Of a stretch of DNA of 64,000 bases, positions 43,724 through 53,714 are shown in pieces (the first letter of the stretch is position 1; each line of letters opens with the position of its first letter). The position numbers and the translations under genes were made by a program. Source of the stretch: Tabrizicola sp. GTDB taxonomy: Bacteria; Pseudomonadota; Alphaproteobacteria; Rhodobacterales; Rhodobacteraceae. The stretch covers positions 1 through 64,000 of the forward strand of contig NZ_JAUXZE010000048.1 in assembly GCF_030694085.1 (NCBI RefSeq), written 5' to 3'. The notes beneath the pieces are model-generated. The model saw only the letters and a list, made by a program, of their open reading frames with translations, did not search any database and was not told the DNA's origin.

Positions 43724-45304
43724 TCAGGCGACGAACTCGCCCTGCAGCGCCCGCTCCATCAGCGCCACGGTCTCCTCGACACCATAAAGCGCAATGAACC
43801 CGCCGAAGCGCGGCCCGTCCGACGCGCCCAGCAGCACCTCGTACAGCGCCTTGAACCAGTCGCGCAGCGGCTCGAACCCATGCTCCTTGCCCACCGCAAA
43901 GACCATCGACTGCAACGCCTCGTCGTCCGTGGCCCCATCCCAGACCTTGAGCCTTGCGACCAGATCCTCCATCGCTGCCCGTTCCTTGGCGTCCGGCTCC
44001 CGGAACTGCCGCGTCGGCGCGATCCGGTCCGCGAAATACCGCACCGCATACCCCGCCGCCGCATCCAGATCGGGATGCGTCTCGGGCGAAGCCTCGGGCG
44101 CATAGCGCTTCAGGAACTTCCACAAAGCCCCCGCATCCTTCGCCCCCGACACCGACGCCAGGTTCAGCAGCATCCCGAACGACACCACCATCTTCGAAAC
44201 CGGAGGCTTGCCCCCATGGATATGCCACACCGGGTTGTTGACCTGCTGGTCCAGTGTCTGCTCAGGGAAGGCCCGCAACTGCTGGTGATACTCGTCCACC
44301 GCCCGCGGGATCACGTCGAAATGCATCCGCTTCGCCGTCTTCGGCTTCTGGTACATGAAATACGACAGGCTCTCCGTCGCCGCATAGGTCAGCCATTCAT
44401 CAATGGTCAGCCCGTTGCCCTTCGACTTCGAAATCTTCTGCCCCTGGTCATCCAGGAACAGCTCATAGGTCATATGGTTCGGCTTCCGCCCCCCCAACAC
44501 CTCACAAATCCCGTCGTAGATCGGCGTATTGGTGGAGTGGTCCTTCCCGTACATCTCGAAGTCCACATCCAGCGCCGCCCAGCGTGCGCCAAAGTCCGGC
44601 TTCCACTGCAGCTTCACATTCCCGCCCGTCACCGGCAGCGTCCACTCCCGCCCCGTCTCGTCGTCAAACGTGATCTCGCCCCGCAAGGCATCGACGTTCT
44701 TCATCGGCACATACATCACACGGCCACTCTCCGGGTGGATCGGCAGGAAGCAGGAATAGGTCTGCTGCCGCTCCTCGCGCAAGCTGGCCAGCATGATCGC
44801 CATGATCGCATCATACCGCTCGGCACACAGCCGCAGCGTGTCGTCAAACCGCCCCGACTTGTAGAACTCCGTGGCCGAAATGAACTCATACTCGAACCCG
44901 AACGTGTCCAGGAACCGCCGCAGCATCGCGTTGTTGTGGTGCCCGAAACTCTCGAACTCGCCATAGGGATCGGGGACACTGGTCAACGGCTTCTGCATAT
45001 GCTGACGCAGCATCTCCTGCTGCGGCACGTTCTCCGGCACCTTCCGCATCCCGTCCACGTCGTCGGAAAAGCAGATCAGCCGCGTCGGAATGTCCGAGAT
45101 GATCTCGAACGCCCGCCGGATCATCGTCGTCCGCGCCACTTCCCCGAACGTCCCGATATGCGGCAACCCCGACGGCCCATAACCCGTCTCGAACAGCACA
45201 TACCCCTTCGCCGGGTCCTTCCCGCCATAGCGTTTCAGCACCGCGCGGGCCTCTTCAAAGGGCCAGGCCTTCGAATTCATCGCCGCATCACGCAGGGCAC
45301 TCAT
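43724..45304 (-). CDS. lysK: Lysyl-tRNA synthetase, class I
   Basis: The 526-residue protein has the class I signatures [11 protein letters not shown] (HIGH) and KISKSKGN (KMSKS), and an alpha-helix cage C-terminal domain. Class I LysRS is found in archaea, spirochaetes and most alphaproteobacteria instead of class II LysS. It charges tRNA-Lys. Length is usual. Confidence 0.94.
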   Translation of the reverse strand: MSALRDAAMNSKAWPFEEARAVLKRYGGKDPAKGYVLFETGYGPSGLPHIGTFGEVARTTMIRRAFEIISDIPTRLICFSDDVDGMRKVPENVPQQEMLRQHMQKPLTSVPDPYGEFESFGHHNNAMLRRFLDTFGFEYEFISATEFYKSGRFDDTLRLCAERYDAIMAIMLASLREERQQTYSCFLPIHPESGRVMYVPMKNVDALRGEITFDDETGREWTLPVTGGNVKLQWKPDFGARWAALDVDFEMYGKDHSTNTPIYDGICEVLGGRKPNHMTYELFLDDQGQKISKSKGNGLTIDEWLTYAATESLSYFMYQKPKTAKRMHFDVIPRAVDEYHQQLRAFPEQTLDQQVNNPVWHIHGGKPPVSKMVVSFGMLLNLASVSGAKDAGALWKFLKRYAPEASPETHPDLDAAAGYAVRYFADRIAPTRQFREPDAKERAAMEDLVARLKVWDGATDDEALQSMVFAVGKEHGFEPLRDWFKALYEVLLGASDGPRFGGFIALYGVEETVALMERALQGEFVA

Positions 45305-45413
45305 CGCATATCTCCAGATCCGCCCACGAACCCCATTGCCGCAGGCTCCCGTCCTCTATTGCCCCCCGCCCCCCCCGTCAATAATCTGCCGCCAACGCAT
45401 ACAGGAGCCGACG

Positions 45414-45830
45414 ATGCCCGAATCCGCCATGTCACCCCAGGACGCGCTTGTGGCCGTCATGGTCGCCTGCTCCGCCTCGGACCAGAACATGCGCACCGCC
45501 GAGCTGGTGGCGATCACCCGCATGGTCAACCACATGCCCGCCTTCGCCACCTACGACCCCGACCGCATCCGCCGCGTCAGCCGCACGGTGTTCGACCTCT
45601 TCGAGGAAGAAGACGGCCTCGCCGCCCTCTTCGGCCTGATCCGCGAGGCCCTCCCCGAGCGCCTGTTCGAGACCGCCTACGCCCTCGCCTGCGACGTGGT
45701 CACCGCCGACGGCCGCCACTCCCAGGTCGAGCTCCGCATGCTGGAAGAGGTCCGCGAGGAGCTGAAGATCGACCGCCTCCACGCCGCCGCCATCGAGTGG
45801 GGCGCGCGGGTGCGGCATATGGGGGTGTAA
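45414..45830 (+). CDS. TerB-family tellurite-resistance-like protein
   Basis: ATG 45414 follows AGGAGCCGACG. The 138-residue product is all-helical with the TerB pattern ALVAVMVACSASDQNMRTAE, and VVTADGRHSQVELRMLEEV, with conserved acidic and Gly residues that bind metal in TerB. Many such proteins have no direct link to tellurite. No ter operon is nearby. Confidence 0.83.
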   Translation: MPESAMSPQDALVAVMVACSASDQNMRTAELVAITRMVNHMPAFATYDPDRIRRVSRTVFDLFEEEDGLAALFGLIREALPERLFETAYALACDVVTADGRHSQVELRMLEEVREELKIDRLHAAAIEWGARVRHMGV

Positions 45831-45852
45831 GGGCGCCCCAAACGCGCACCCC

Positions 45853-46015
45853 GTAGGTCGGGGTTCACCCCGACTCCCTCCCCCCTGTCATCCCCGCGAA
45901 GGCGGGGACCCATACCCGGCAAGCCCAACTGGATCCCCGCCTTCGCGGGAATGACACCCCGTAGGGTGCGCTACAGCGCACCACCCCCCACCGTAGGGTG
46001 GGCAATCTGCCCACC
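45853..46015. repeat. Cluster of four intergenic palindromic repeats
   Basis: In order: GTAGGTCGGGGTTCACCCCG (45853-45874); a 69-bp inverted repeat of the TCATCCCCGCGAAGGCGGGG type (45887-45955); GTAGGGTGCGCTACAGCGCA (45961-45982); and GTAGGGTGGGCAATCTGCCC (45993-46015). Three share the GTAGG start but have different stems. The gap between TerB and the next gene is made almost entirely of these elements. This is also the left edge of the low-GC insertion. Confidence 0.8.
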
Positions 46016-46211
46016 ACCCATCCCCACACAGGGCCGCGCCCTGCCTCGGGCGGGCGCCGCAACGGCCGTTCGAAGCACTTTATCCCTCAACCCCTCCCAC
46101 CGCAGTTCGGGTGACTGCCGCTGCAAAGCGCCCAGCGCCACGGATCAGGTTTGCCGTTGTCCTTAGCAATCGACCATGTCACGGTGGGAAGTCGGCGATA
46201 TGGAGGTTGAA

Positions 46212-47093
46212 GTGAATTTTCTGAAGAGCGGTGTGCTTCTCATAGGCCTTGTCACATCATCGGTCGCAACTGCTCAACAGATCGCGGTCATTGAGCCTAA
46301 AACTGAGCAAGACTTGGAGACGTACAGAAGTGTGCTTCAAAAGGATGGGATGAACATATCGTGGTATATGCCTTGGTCTTTGGTAGGTGCCAGCACGAAG
46401 TCCAACCTTGTTCAATTGGCGAAGGACATGACCATAGCTGACGATATTCGGCAAGTTTATCTTCAGCGTGATCGAGACTCTACCCGCTCCATACAAGAGG
46501 GTCTGGATGGACTTTCTCCGGGCGCTTCTTTAATTGTGTCGATGCAAGCTGGCTCAAAAATGGCAAAAGCCAAAATTGATCGCGCTCTCGACTTTTCAGA
46601 CAGATCAACCAGTATTGAATTGCAGAGCGGAATTTCGGCATGGAACAACGTGCTCAACATTTTCAGTGTTGAGTATGGAGAGAACCCGGTCAAATTTGAG
46701 AACGTAGTCTGCTACGTCGCAACCATCAGATGGGGTATTAATGGAATTATCGATGAAGAACTTGAGCCGTTTACTGACAATTTTGCGACGTATGGCATAC
46801 CAGCCCTTGGGGAGAACGCGCCGCGCCCACTTTGCCACACAGTAGTTGCGAGTGGCGTCAACAATGCCAACAGCAACGGTGAGAGTTACGTCGATCCCGT
46901 AATTCTTAGCTTCTTTCTTATCGATGGAGTCAGCGGTTCCGGCATTTATGATGGGGATCTTCTTAGGATCAGTGGCGTTGTTTATCGTGCAACGCCTTAT
47001 GGTGACCTGGCTGTCCGATTGGAAAGTGCTGAACTACTAGGAGAAGAGGTGGTGCTTCCTATCGACGGATATGGCACCGTGGAATGGAAGTAG
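46212..47093 (+). CDS. Exported protein of unknown function (low GC)
   Basis: GTG 46212 is preceded by GGAGG at 5 bases and gives 293 residues starting VNFLKSGVLLIGLVTSSVAT, a signal peptide. Upstream ATG codons lack a ribosome binding site. The mature part is a mixed alpha/beta region with no motif I know, and three Cys, of which two are close together in sequence terms. GC content is clearly below that of the flanking genes, as for the next gene, which suggests recent transfer. Function unknown. Confidence 0.72.
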   Translation: MNFLKSGVLLIGLVTSSVATAQQIAVIEPKTEQDLETYRSVLQKDGMNISWYMPWSLVGASTKSNLVQLAKDMTIADDIRQVYLQRDRDSTRSIQEGLDGLSPGASLIVSMQAGSKMAKAKIDRALDFSDRSTSIELQSGISAWNNVLNIFSVEYGENPVKFENVVCYVATIRWGINGIIDEELEPFTDNFATYGIPALGENAPRPLCHTVVASGVNNANSNGESYVDPVILSFFLIDGVSGSGIYDGDLLRISGVVYRATPYGDLAVRLESAELLGEEVVLPIDGYGTVEWK

Positions 47094-47150
47094 AGCTTAG
47101 CCTTCATGCAGGAATCGGCCTTCCGCGGCGACTGACCGCAGAACGCGACC

Positions 47151-47744
47151 ATGAGTGAGCAGAACAACATACTTCCAAGCATCGATGAACTTGATTTCTG
47201 TTATTTTACTGCTGGGTCCAATTGGGTACATTGGCGCGAATGCTTTGAAGCGAGGAAGCCTGCTTGCCCAGCATTGGATAGCGAAAAACGCTTTTCGACG
47301 TTTATTAGTGAATACGGACTGTTACGTGGAGTTACCAGGGCAGAACGTCTGAGGCTTCGCAGAGTAATAATTGAGATTGGTCTGATTAAAGATTGCTCTA
47401 GTGGTTCTGATGTCGACAAATTGGTAGAAGCTCTTGTTCAGCGGGGCTTCAGACGAGAGGTGTCGCTAGTCTCAAAGCTTGCCGCCTTTTACAAACCAGA
47501 AAAATTCATCGCCTTTGATCAGTTTGCAAGGCGTGGCCTGAAACAGGTTCTTCGGCTTCAAGAACTCCCATACCCCTATAGTGAGTATCTCTCACATGTT
47601 GAAGCGCTGTGTTTGTCTGACTACGGTCGTGAGATTTCAGAATACTTGCAGTCACGTCACATTCCAGCAAACAATAAGCAAGCATTTTACCTCCGGGTCG
47701 TTGATGTTTTCCTGATGCTCCGAGGTGATAGATGGGCGCGCTAG
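47151..47744 (+). CDS. Unrecognised protein, HhH-like segment (low GC)
   Basis: The 197-residue protein has no signal peptide. The segment SLVSKLAAFYKPEKFIAFDQ followed by FARRGLKQVL resembles the helix-hairpin-helix DNA-glycosylase-like pattern S-K-hydrophobic-P-...-D seen in several unnamed families, but the resemblance is weak. It shares low GC with the preceding exported protein and lies 57 bp after it. The pair may be a small acquired cassette; a role in defence or DNA handling is speculative. Confidence 0.65.
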   Translation: MSEQNNILPSIDELDFCYFTAGSNWVHWRECFEARKPACPALDSEKRFSTFISEYGLLRGVTRAERLRLRRVIIEIGLIKDCSSGSDVDKLVEALVQRGFRREVSLVSKLAAFYKPEKFIAFDQFARRGLKQVLRLQELPYPYSEYLSHVEALCLSDYGREISEYLQSRHIPANNKQAFYLRVVDVFLMLRGDRWAR

Positions 47745-47899
47745 CCCATTAACCACCCCCTTAACAAATCCTTACCGTCCACACCCATTCCCCTGCAAAA
47801 TCAACCCCTTACCCCCATCCGTCCACCGTGGACACCCCGCCGGAGTCCCTTGCGGCCCCCGCCCCCAAGAAACCCCCTTCCCTTCCCCGATTTCCCCCG
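47745..47899. other. C-rich region upstream of the leuA leader
   Basis: This stretch has no gene. It contains GTCCACCGTGGAC, a perfect palindrome with one central base, at 47821-47833, in a C-rich setting like that near 2101. The probable leuA promoter -10 box TATAGT lies at 47900-47905, just after it. Confidence 0.45.
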
Positions 47900-48072
47900 T
47901 ATAGTCGCCCCCCATGATCATGGGCCATCATATCCACTCCCTCGGGGCGACCGCGCGCCCCCTCTTGCCCCGTGGTCTCCTCCTTCTTAGCCGCCTCTGA
48001 GCGTGCCCCCGGGCGCGACCGCTCAGAGGTGACCAGCGCCCCCCCGGCAAAGCTAAGACAAGGACCAGACCC
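47900..48072 (+). promoter_or_regulatory. leuA leader: promoter, leaderless leader peptide and SD-sequestering RNA structure
   Basis: TATAGT (47900-47905) is a good -10 box, which puts the transcription start within a base or two of the leader ATG at 47914. After the leader ORF, CCTCTGAGCG (47994-48003) and CGCTCAGAGG (48020-48029) pair perfectly. Outside this stem, TCCTTCTTAGC (47981-47991, the Leu codons) can pair with GCTAAG-AC-AAGGA (48052-48064), which contains the leuA ribosome binding site. No T-run follows any stem, so control of translation fits better than intrinsic termination. The model is an inference from the pairing. Confidence 0.7.
47914..48000 (+). CDS. leuL: leu leader peptide
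   Basis: A 28-codon ORF starts MIMGHHIHSLGATARPLLPR and ends GLLLLSRL before TGA 47998-48000. Four consecutive Leu codons (CTC CTC CTT CTT, 47977-47988) lie near the end; 8 of 28 residues are Leu. No ribosome binding site precedes the ATG, but a -10 box ends 8 bases upstream, so the mRNA probably begins at or next to the AUG. Leaderless leader peptides are known for Sinorhizobium trpL. Stalling at the Leu codons would free the leuA ribosome binding site. Confidence 0.78.
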   Translation: MIMGHHIHSLGATARPLLPRGLLLLSRL

Positions 48073-49635
48073 ATGACCCAAGATAAAGTCGTCATCTTCG
48101 ACACCACCCTCCGCGACGGCGAGCAGAGCCCCGGCGCGACCATGACCCACGAGGAAAAGCTGGAGATCGCCTCCCTCCTCGACGAGATGGGCGTCGACAT
48201 CATCGAGGCCGGCTTCCCCATTGCCTCCGAAGGCGACTTCGCCGCCGTCAGTGAAATCTCGAAGCGTGCCAAGACCAGCACCATCTGCGGCCTCGCCCGG
48301 GCGAACTTCAAGGACATCGACCGCTGCTGGGAGGCGGTGAAGCACGCGAAGTCCCCCCGCATCCACACCTTCATCGGCACCTCCCCCCTCCACCGCGCGA
48401 TCCCGAACCTCGACATGGACCAGATGGCCGAGCGGATCCACGAAACGGTCACCCACGCCCGCAACCTCTGCGACAACGTCCAGTGGTCGCCGATGGACGC
48501 GACCCGGACCGAACCCGACTACCTCTGCCGCGTCGTCGAAATCGCGATCAAGGCCGGGGCGACGACGATCAACATCCCCGACACCGTCGGCTACACCTAC
48601 CCGATGGAGTCGGCGAAGATCATCCGCATGCTCCTCGAACGTGTCCCCGGCGCCGACACGATCATCTTCGCCACCCACTGCCACAACGACCTCGGCATGG
48701 CGACCGCCAACGCCCTCGCCGCCGTGGAAGCCGGGGCAAGGCAGATCGAATGTACCATCAACGGACTGGGTGAGCGGGCCGGGAACACCGCGCTGGAAGA
48801 GGTCGTGATGGCGATGCGGGTCAGGAACGACATCCTGCCGTTCCAGACCGGGATCGACACGACGAAGATCATGAACCTCAGCCGCCGCGTCTCTCAAGTG
48901 TCCGGCTTCCCGGTCCAGTTCAACAAGGCCATCGTCGGCAAGAACGCCTTCCTGCACGAATCCGGCATCCATCAGGACGGCGTGTTGAAGAACGTCCAGA
49001 CCTTCGAGATCATGCGGCCCGAAGACATCGGCATCACGCAGAACAACCTGACGATGGGCAAGCATTCCGGCCGCGCCGCCCTGCGCTCGAAGCTGAAGGA
49101 ACTGGGCTTCGATCTGGCCGACAACCAGCTGAACGACGTCTTCGTCCGCTTCAAGTCGCTGGCTGACCGCAAGAAGGAAATCTACGACGACGACCTGATC
49201 GCGCTTGTCTCCGATGAGCAGACCAACGACGCCTATGAATACCTCCAGCTGAAGAAGCTGCGGGTGGTCTGCGGGACCGAGGGGCCGCAGGAGGCTGACA
49301 TGATCCTGACCATCGACGGCACCGATCACCACATCGACGCAACTGGCGACGGGCCTGTCGATGCGGCCTTCAACTGCGTGAAGATGCTCTTCCCCCACAA
49401 GGCGCGGCTGCAGGTCTATCAGGTCCATGCGGTGACCGAGGGGACGGATGCTCAGGCGACGGTCAGCGTCCGGCTGGAGGAGGACGGGCGGATCGTGACC
49501 GGGTCCTCGGCCGATACCGACACCATCGTCGCCTCGACCAAGGCCTATATCAACGCCCTGAACCGGCTGATCATCCGACGGCAGAAGACCGCCCCGGGTG
49601 AGGATGTGAAGACGGTCAGCTACCACGGAGAATGA
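48073..49635 (+). CDS. leuA: 2-isopropylmalate synthase
   Basis: The 520-residue protein has the DRE-TIM barrel motif DTTLRDGEQSPG near residue 15, the metal-binding HCHNDLG block, and a C-terminal LeuA dimer domain for feedback by leucine (about residues 385-510). It condenses 2-ketoisovalerate with acetyl-CoA as the first step of leucine synthesis. AAGGA at 48060-48064 is the ribosome binding site and can be masked by the leader structure. It is a single-gene unit ended by a hairpin. Confidence 0.95.
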   Translation: MTQDKVVIFDTTLRDGEQSPGATMTHEEKLEIASLLDEMGVDIIEAGFPIASEGDFAAVSEISKRAKTSTICGLARANFKDIDRCWEAVKHAKSPRIHTFIGTSPLHRAIPNLDMDQMAERIHETVTHARNLCDNVQWSPMDATRTEPDYLCRVVEIAIKAGATTINIPDTVGYTYPMESAKIIRMLLERVPGADTIIFATHCHNDLGMATANALAAVEAGARQIECTINGLGERAGNTALEEVVMAMRVRNDILPFQTGIDTTKIMNLSRRVSQVSGFPVQFNKAIVGKNAFLHESGIHQDGVLKNVQTFEIMRPEDIGITQNNLTMGKHSGRAALRSKLKELGFDLADNQLNDVFVRFKSLADRKKEIYDDDLIALVSDEQTNDAYEYLQLKKLRVVCGTEGPQEADMILTIDGTDHHIDATGDGPVDAAFNCVKMLFPHKARLQVYQVHAVTEGTDAQATVSVRLEEDGRIVTGSSADTDTIVASTKAYINALNRLIIRRQKTAPGEDVKTVSYHGE

Positions 49636-49642
49636 GCAAAGG

Positions 49643-49671
49643 CCCGAAGTGTCCACGGTGGACATTTCGGG
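49643..49671 (+). terminator. Palindromic hairpin after leuA
   Basis: A 14-bp inverted repeat around one central G (CCCGAAGTGTCCAC and GTGGACATTTCGGG, one wobble) lies 8 bases after the leuA stop. The inner TGTCCAC-G-GTGGACA is the palindrome also seen upstream of leuA. Confidence 0.6.
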
Positions 49672-49697
49672 CAACTATTTACTTTTAAAGAACTATT

Positions 49698-49734
49698 CCG
49701 TGGACGTTAACCTTCTGGAAAGGTCTGTCCACGG
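49698..49734 (-). terminator. Hairpin at the 3' end of the LysR gene
   Basis: CCGTGGAC and GTCCACGG flank an inner AACCTTCTGGAAAGGT hairpin; on the minus strand the stem is followed by AATAGTTCTTT. It overlaps the LysR stop codon. The arms again use the GTCCAC/GTGGAC sequence. Confidence 0.5.
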
Positions 49735-50621
49735 CCCGTTTCCCGCACATAGTCGACGAAGGCGCGCAAGGGCGATGCCGGATTCCGGCGGCTGGGGAAG
49801 TAGAGATAGGCGCCGGGGAAGGCCGGGGTCCAGTCCGCCAGCACCTGCATCAGGCGGCCCGCCGCCACCAGGTCGCGCACTTCGTCCTCGAAGAAGAACC
49901 CGATCCCCACCCCGGCCACCGTGGCCGCCACACGCAGGTCAGTGTCGCGTGACACCAAAGGCCCGCCGACGGCGATGCGCAGGGCCTCACCGTCCTTCTC
50001 GAACTCCCATCGATAGGGAGTCCCGGTCGAGGGGGTCAGCGTCACCATGCAGTCGTGACCGGCCAGGTCGCGCGGGTGCAGCGGCGCGGAATGGCGGGCC
50101 AGGTAGTCGGGTGATGCCACGCAGATCATCCGCAGGTCGCCCCCGAACGGCACAGCGATCATGTCGCCCTCCAGCCGCTCGGCCAGCCTGATCCCGGCAT
50201 CGAAGCCTTGCGCCACAATATCGACCAGCGCGTCGTTCGAGGCGACCTCAAGCCGAACGCGCGGGTAGCGCGACAAGAATCCGGGCACCAGCCGCGCGAG
50301 ATGCGGCATCGCCACCCGGACGACATCCAGACGAAGCGGTCCCGAAACCTCACCCGACGCCGCAAAGGCCGTGTCCACCACCCCATCCAGATCGTCCAGC
50401 ACCGGCAGCAGCCGTTCGGCCAGTGCCTGCCCTGCCGCGCTGGGGGCAACCGAGCGGGTGGTGCGGTTCAAGAGCCGCTGGCCCAGCCGGTCCTCAAGCG
50501 CGCGGATCGTCTGGCTGAGCGCCGAAGGCGAGACCCCCAGATGTGCCGCAGCTCGGGTAAAGCTGCCGTGCCGCACCACGGCGGCAAAGGCGCGAAGCTC
50601 GCTGTAGTCGCTGCCGCGCAT
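49707..50621 (-). CDS. LysR-family transcriptional regulator
   Basis: The 304-residue protein has the N-terminal winged helix-turn-helix (FAAVVRHGSFTRAAAHLGVSPSALSQTIRALE, about residues 10-40, in two blocks) and a C-terminal substrate-binding domain. It resembles the PecT/DsdC-like regulators with the ending SPLRAFVDYVRETG. It is divergent from the DUF1127 gene with a 94-bp gap. The target is unknown, and no metabolic gene is directly divergent. Confidence 0.87.
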   Translation of the reverse strand: MRGSDYSELRAFAAVVRHGSFTRAAAHLGVSPSALSQTIRALEDRLGQRLLNRTTRSVAPSAAGQALAERLLPVLDDLDGVVDTAFAASGEVSGPLRLDVVRVAMPHLARLVPGFLSRYPRVRLEVASNDALVDIVAQGFDAGIRLAERLEGDMIAVPFGGDLRMICVASPDYLARHSAPLHPRDLAGHDCMVTLTPSTGTPYRWEFEKDGEALRIAVGGPLVSRDTDLRVAATVAGVGIGFFFEDEVRDLVAAGRLMQVLADWTPAFPGAYLYFPSRRNPASPLRAFVDYVRETGRGQTFPEG

Positions 50622-50715
50622 TGATTAGCCCTACTTCAAAAGTCATTCCGTTATTGTCGGATTATCGCAGAAAGTCGCACGTGGCAAAAGGGGGCATCAA
50701 GAACGGAGAGCGATC

Positions 50716-50913
50716 ATGTGGAACCGTGTGAAACGTTGGTGGGCTGCCGAGGGTGCGCTGGTCGGCCTACAAGGAATGAACGACCGGATGTTGCAGGACA
50801 TGGGCCTGGAGCGGGAGGGCCTTCGAGCGCTGGTCATGGGGCAGCGAGCGGACCACCCCGAGACCCCCGCGACTTGCGCCTGCCCGGTGTCGGGCAGGCT
50901 GGCGCGCAGCTAA
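50716..50913 (+). CDS. DUF1127 small protein
   Basis: The ATG at 50716 is preceded by CGGAGAGCG. The 65-residue product starts MWNRVKRWWAAEGALVGLQG and has the DUF1127 pattern of a Trp/Arg-rich helix followed by LNDRMLQDMGLER-like sequence. Small DUF1127 proteins of alphaproteobacteria often take part in RNA binding and phosphate or carbon control. The role of this one is unknown. Confidence 0.78.
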   Translation: MWNRVKRWWAAEGALVGLQGMNDRMLQDMGLEREGLRALVMGQRADHPETPATCACPVSGRLARS

Positions 50914-51659
50914 AGGGGCCCGAAGCGCGCGCTGACTGCGGCAGCATGGGCGACCAGCGCCGGAATCCTGGCCCAGTCCGCCAGAAGATCGGCCCAGCGC
51001 AGGGCAACGAAGGTGACATCGTCGCCTTTCACCTGGCGCGCGAAGTCGGCGATTTCGGCTTCGTGGCGGGCGATGGCGTCACGGGACACCGGCTTGCCGC
51101 TGGCCCAGGTCGCCGGGGCGGCATGCAGGTAGACCAGCACCGCGCCCAGGTTGCGCTTCACCCCCTGGGTCCGCATCGCATAGGCGTGTTTCACCAACTG
51201 CACCGCGTCCAGGCAGCGATAGCTTTGCCGCCCCTGGGTCAGCGCCAGCCGCAAGGCCGTATACCGCGCCATGCCCGGGCCCCAGTCGCGGCTGTCGAAG
51301 GCTTCGGAAAAGCCGGTGGCCTTGGCCGGGCGAAACGGCTCGTAGCGTTTGCTTTCGACGCCGACCAGCGTGGTCGCCGTTGTGATTAGAGCGTCGAGCC
51401 AGGGATGTCGGCCCCCAGACCACGGAAAGCGCAGCTCGGCTTCGATCTTCAGGGCGACCGGCAATCCCATCGGCACGCCGGGGAGAGGGAGCATGGATCG
51501 GGGCCGGTCAAGGAACCAGCCAAAGGCGTTCACTGCCAGCGCGGCCGAAGATTCGGGGCTGTCGAACTTGCCCGAGGCCAGCTCGCTTCCCGGTGCGCGG
51601 GCCAGGGCGGCAAGCACGGCGTCAGCCGCCACGCCGGGAAGGAAGGATGGAGTGCTCAT
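50910..51659 (-). CDS. PD-(D/E)XK-like nuclease-fold protein
   Basis: The 249-residue protein has the block WLDALITTATTLVGVESKRY followed by EPFR, which fits the PD-(D/E)XK nuclease core (D ... ExK). The preceding EAELRFPW may supply another acidic residue. It looks like the restriction-endonuclease-like hypothetical proteins of alphaproteobacteria. No methylase or helicase is near, so it is probably not part of a restriction system. It overlaps the SDR stop by 4 bp. Confidence 0.68.
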   Translation of the reverse strand: MSTPSFLPGVAADAVLAALARAPGSELASGKFDSPESSAALAVNAFGWFLDRPRSMLPLPGVPMGLPVALKIEAELRFPWSGGRHPWLDALITTATTLVGVESKRYEPFRPAKATGFSEAFDSRDWGPGMARYTALRLALTQGRQSYRCLDAVQLVKHAYAMRTQGVKRNLGAVLVYLHAAPATWASGKPVSRDAIARHEAEIADFARQVKGDDVTFVALRWADLLADWARIPALVAHAAAVSARFGPL

Positions 51660-52408
51660 CCTTTCATGTCTTGCAGCACATTGCCGCCATCCACAACCAG
51701 CATCGCGCCCGTGACATAGGACGCCGCGTCCGAGGCGAGGAAGGCAGCACAGGCAGCCACCTCATCAGGCGTGCCGGACCGGCCAAGCGGCGTGGCCAAG
51801 CCTGCCTTCGCCTCGGCCTCGGTCTGGCTTTCCGTGGCGATCCAGCCGGGCAGGACGGCGTTGCAGGTGATGCCCTGGCCGCCATATTCCAGCGCGATTG
51901 ACCGGGTCAACCCGGTGATGGCGGCCTTGGCGGTGGAATATCCGGCCGTCCCCGCGAAGGTGACCAGCGGCCCGGTGACCGAGGCGATGTTGACGATCCG
52001 GCCAAAGCCCCGCGCGGCCATCCCCGGCAGGACAGCACGGCAGCAGTGGAAGGTGGTGTTCAGGTTCAGCGCCAGGTGATGCGCCCAGGAGGCATCGTCG
52101 ATCCTGGCGAGAAGCTGGTCCGTCACCGCCTTGCCGGTCTGCACCATCCCGGCGTTGTTCACCAGGATCTCGACCGGCCCCAGGCTTGCTTCGACCGCGG
52201 CCATCAGGTCCGCCACCTGCGCCGGATCGGTCAGATCGGCGACAAGCGACAGGCAGCCCAGGTCCGCCGCCCGGTCATGTATGCGCGCCGAGGTCGCGGT
52301 GATCGCCACCTGTGCGCCCCGGGCCACCAGAGCCCGCGCGATGGCAAAGCCGATTCCCCCTGGCGATCCTGCCCCCGTTACCAGCGCCACGCGCCCGGTC
52401 CTTGTCAT
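51656..52408 (-). CDS. Short-chain dehydrogenase/reductase
   Basis: The start is ATG 52408 (MTRTGRVALVTGAGSPGGIG), giving 250 residues. The NAD(P) motif TGAGSPGGIG, the NNAG block (LVNNAGM), the catalytic Ser (NIASVTG) and Y-x3-K (YSTAK) are present, with the FabG-like ending SYVTGAMLVVDGGNVL. The substrate is unknown; it could be a 3-oxoacyl reductase or another SDR. Confidence 0.87.
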   Translation of the reverse strand: MTRTGRVALVTGAGSPGGIGFAIARALVARGAQVAITATSARIHDRAADLGCLSLVADLTDPAQVADLMAAVEASLGPVEILVNNAGMVQTGKAVTDQLLARIDDASWAHHLALNLNTTFHCCRAVLPGMAARGFGRIVNIASVTGPLVTFAGTAGYSTAKAAITGLTRSIALEYGGQGITCNAVLPGWIATESQTEAEAKAGLATPLGRSGTPDEVAACAAFLASDAASYVTGAMLVVDGGNVLQDMKG

Positions 52409-52494
52409 CGTCCGATCCTGTCCTGTGACCTTCAGACGGTGACATATCGTAATAGTGCAAGAAAGCGGCAAGTGATCTGCATAATGTCGAATGA

Positions 52495-53673
<1,179 letters not shown>

Positions 53674-53714
53674 AGCGACCCGCAGGCCTGACGGCGAAGG
53701 AAGGCTGAAGTCCC

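Noticed and set aside
45853..46015. CRISPR array
   Set aside because: The repeats differ from each other, are self-complementary and have no regular spacers; no cas gene is present anywhere in the window.
47994..48029. Hairpin after the leu leader peptide as a classic intrinsic attenuator terminator
   Set aside because: The 10-bp stem is strong but no T-run follows, so I favour masking of the leuA ribosome binding site.
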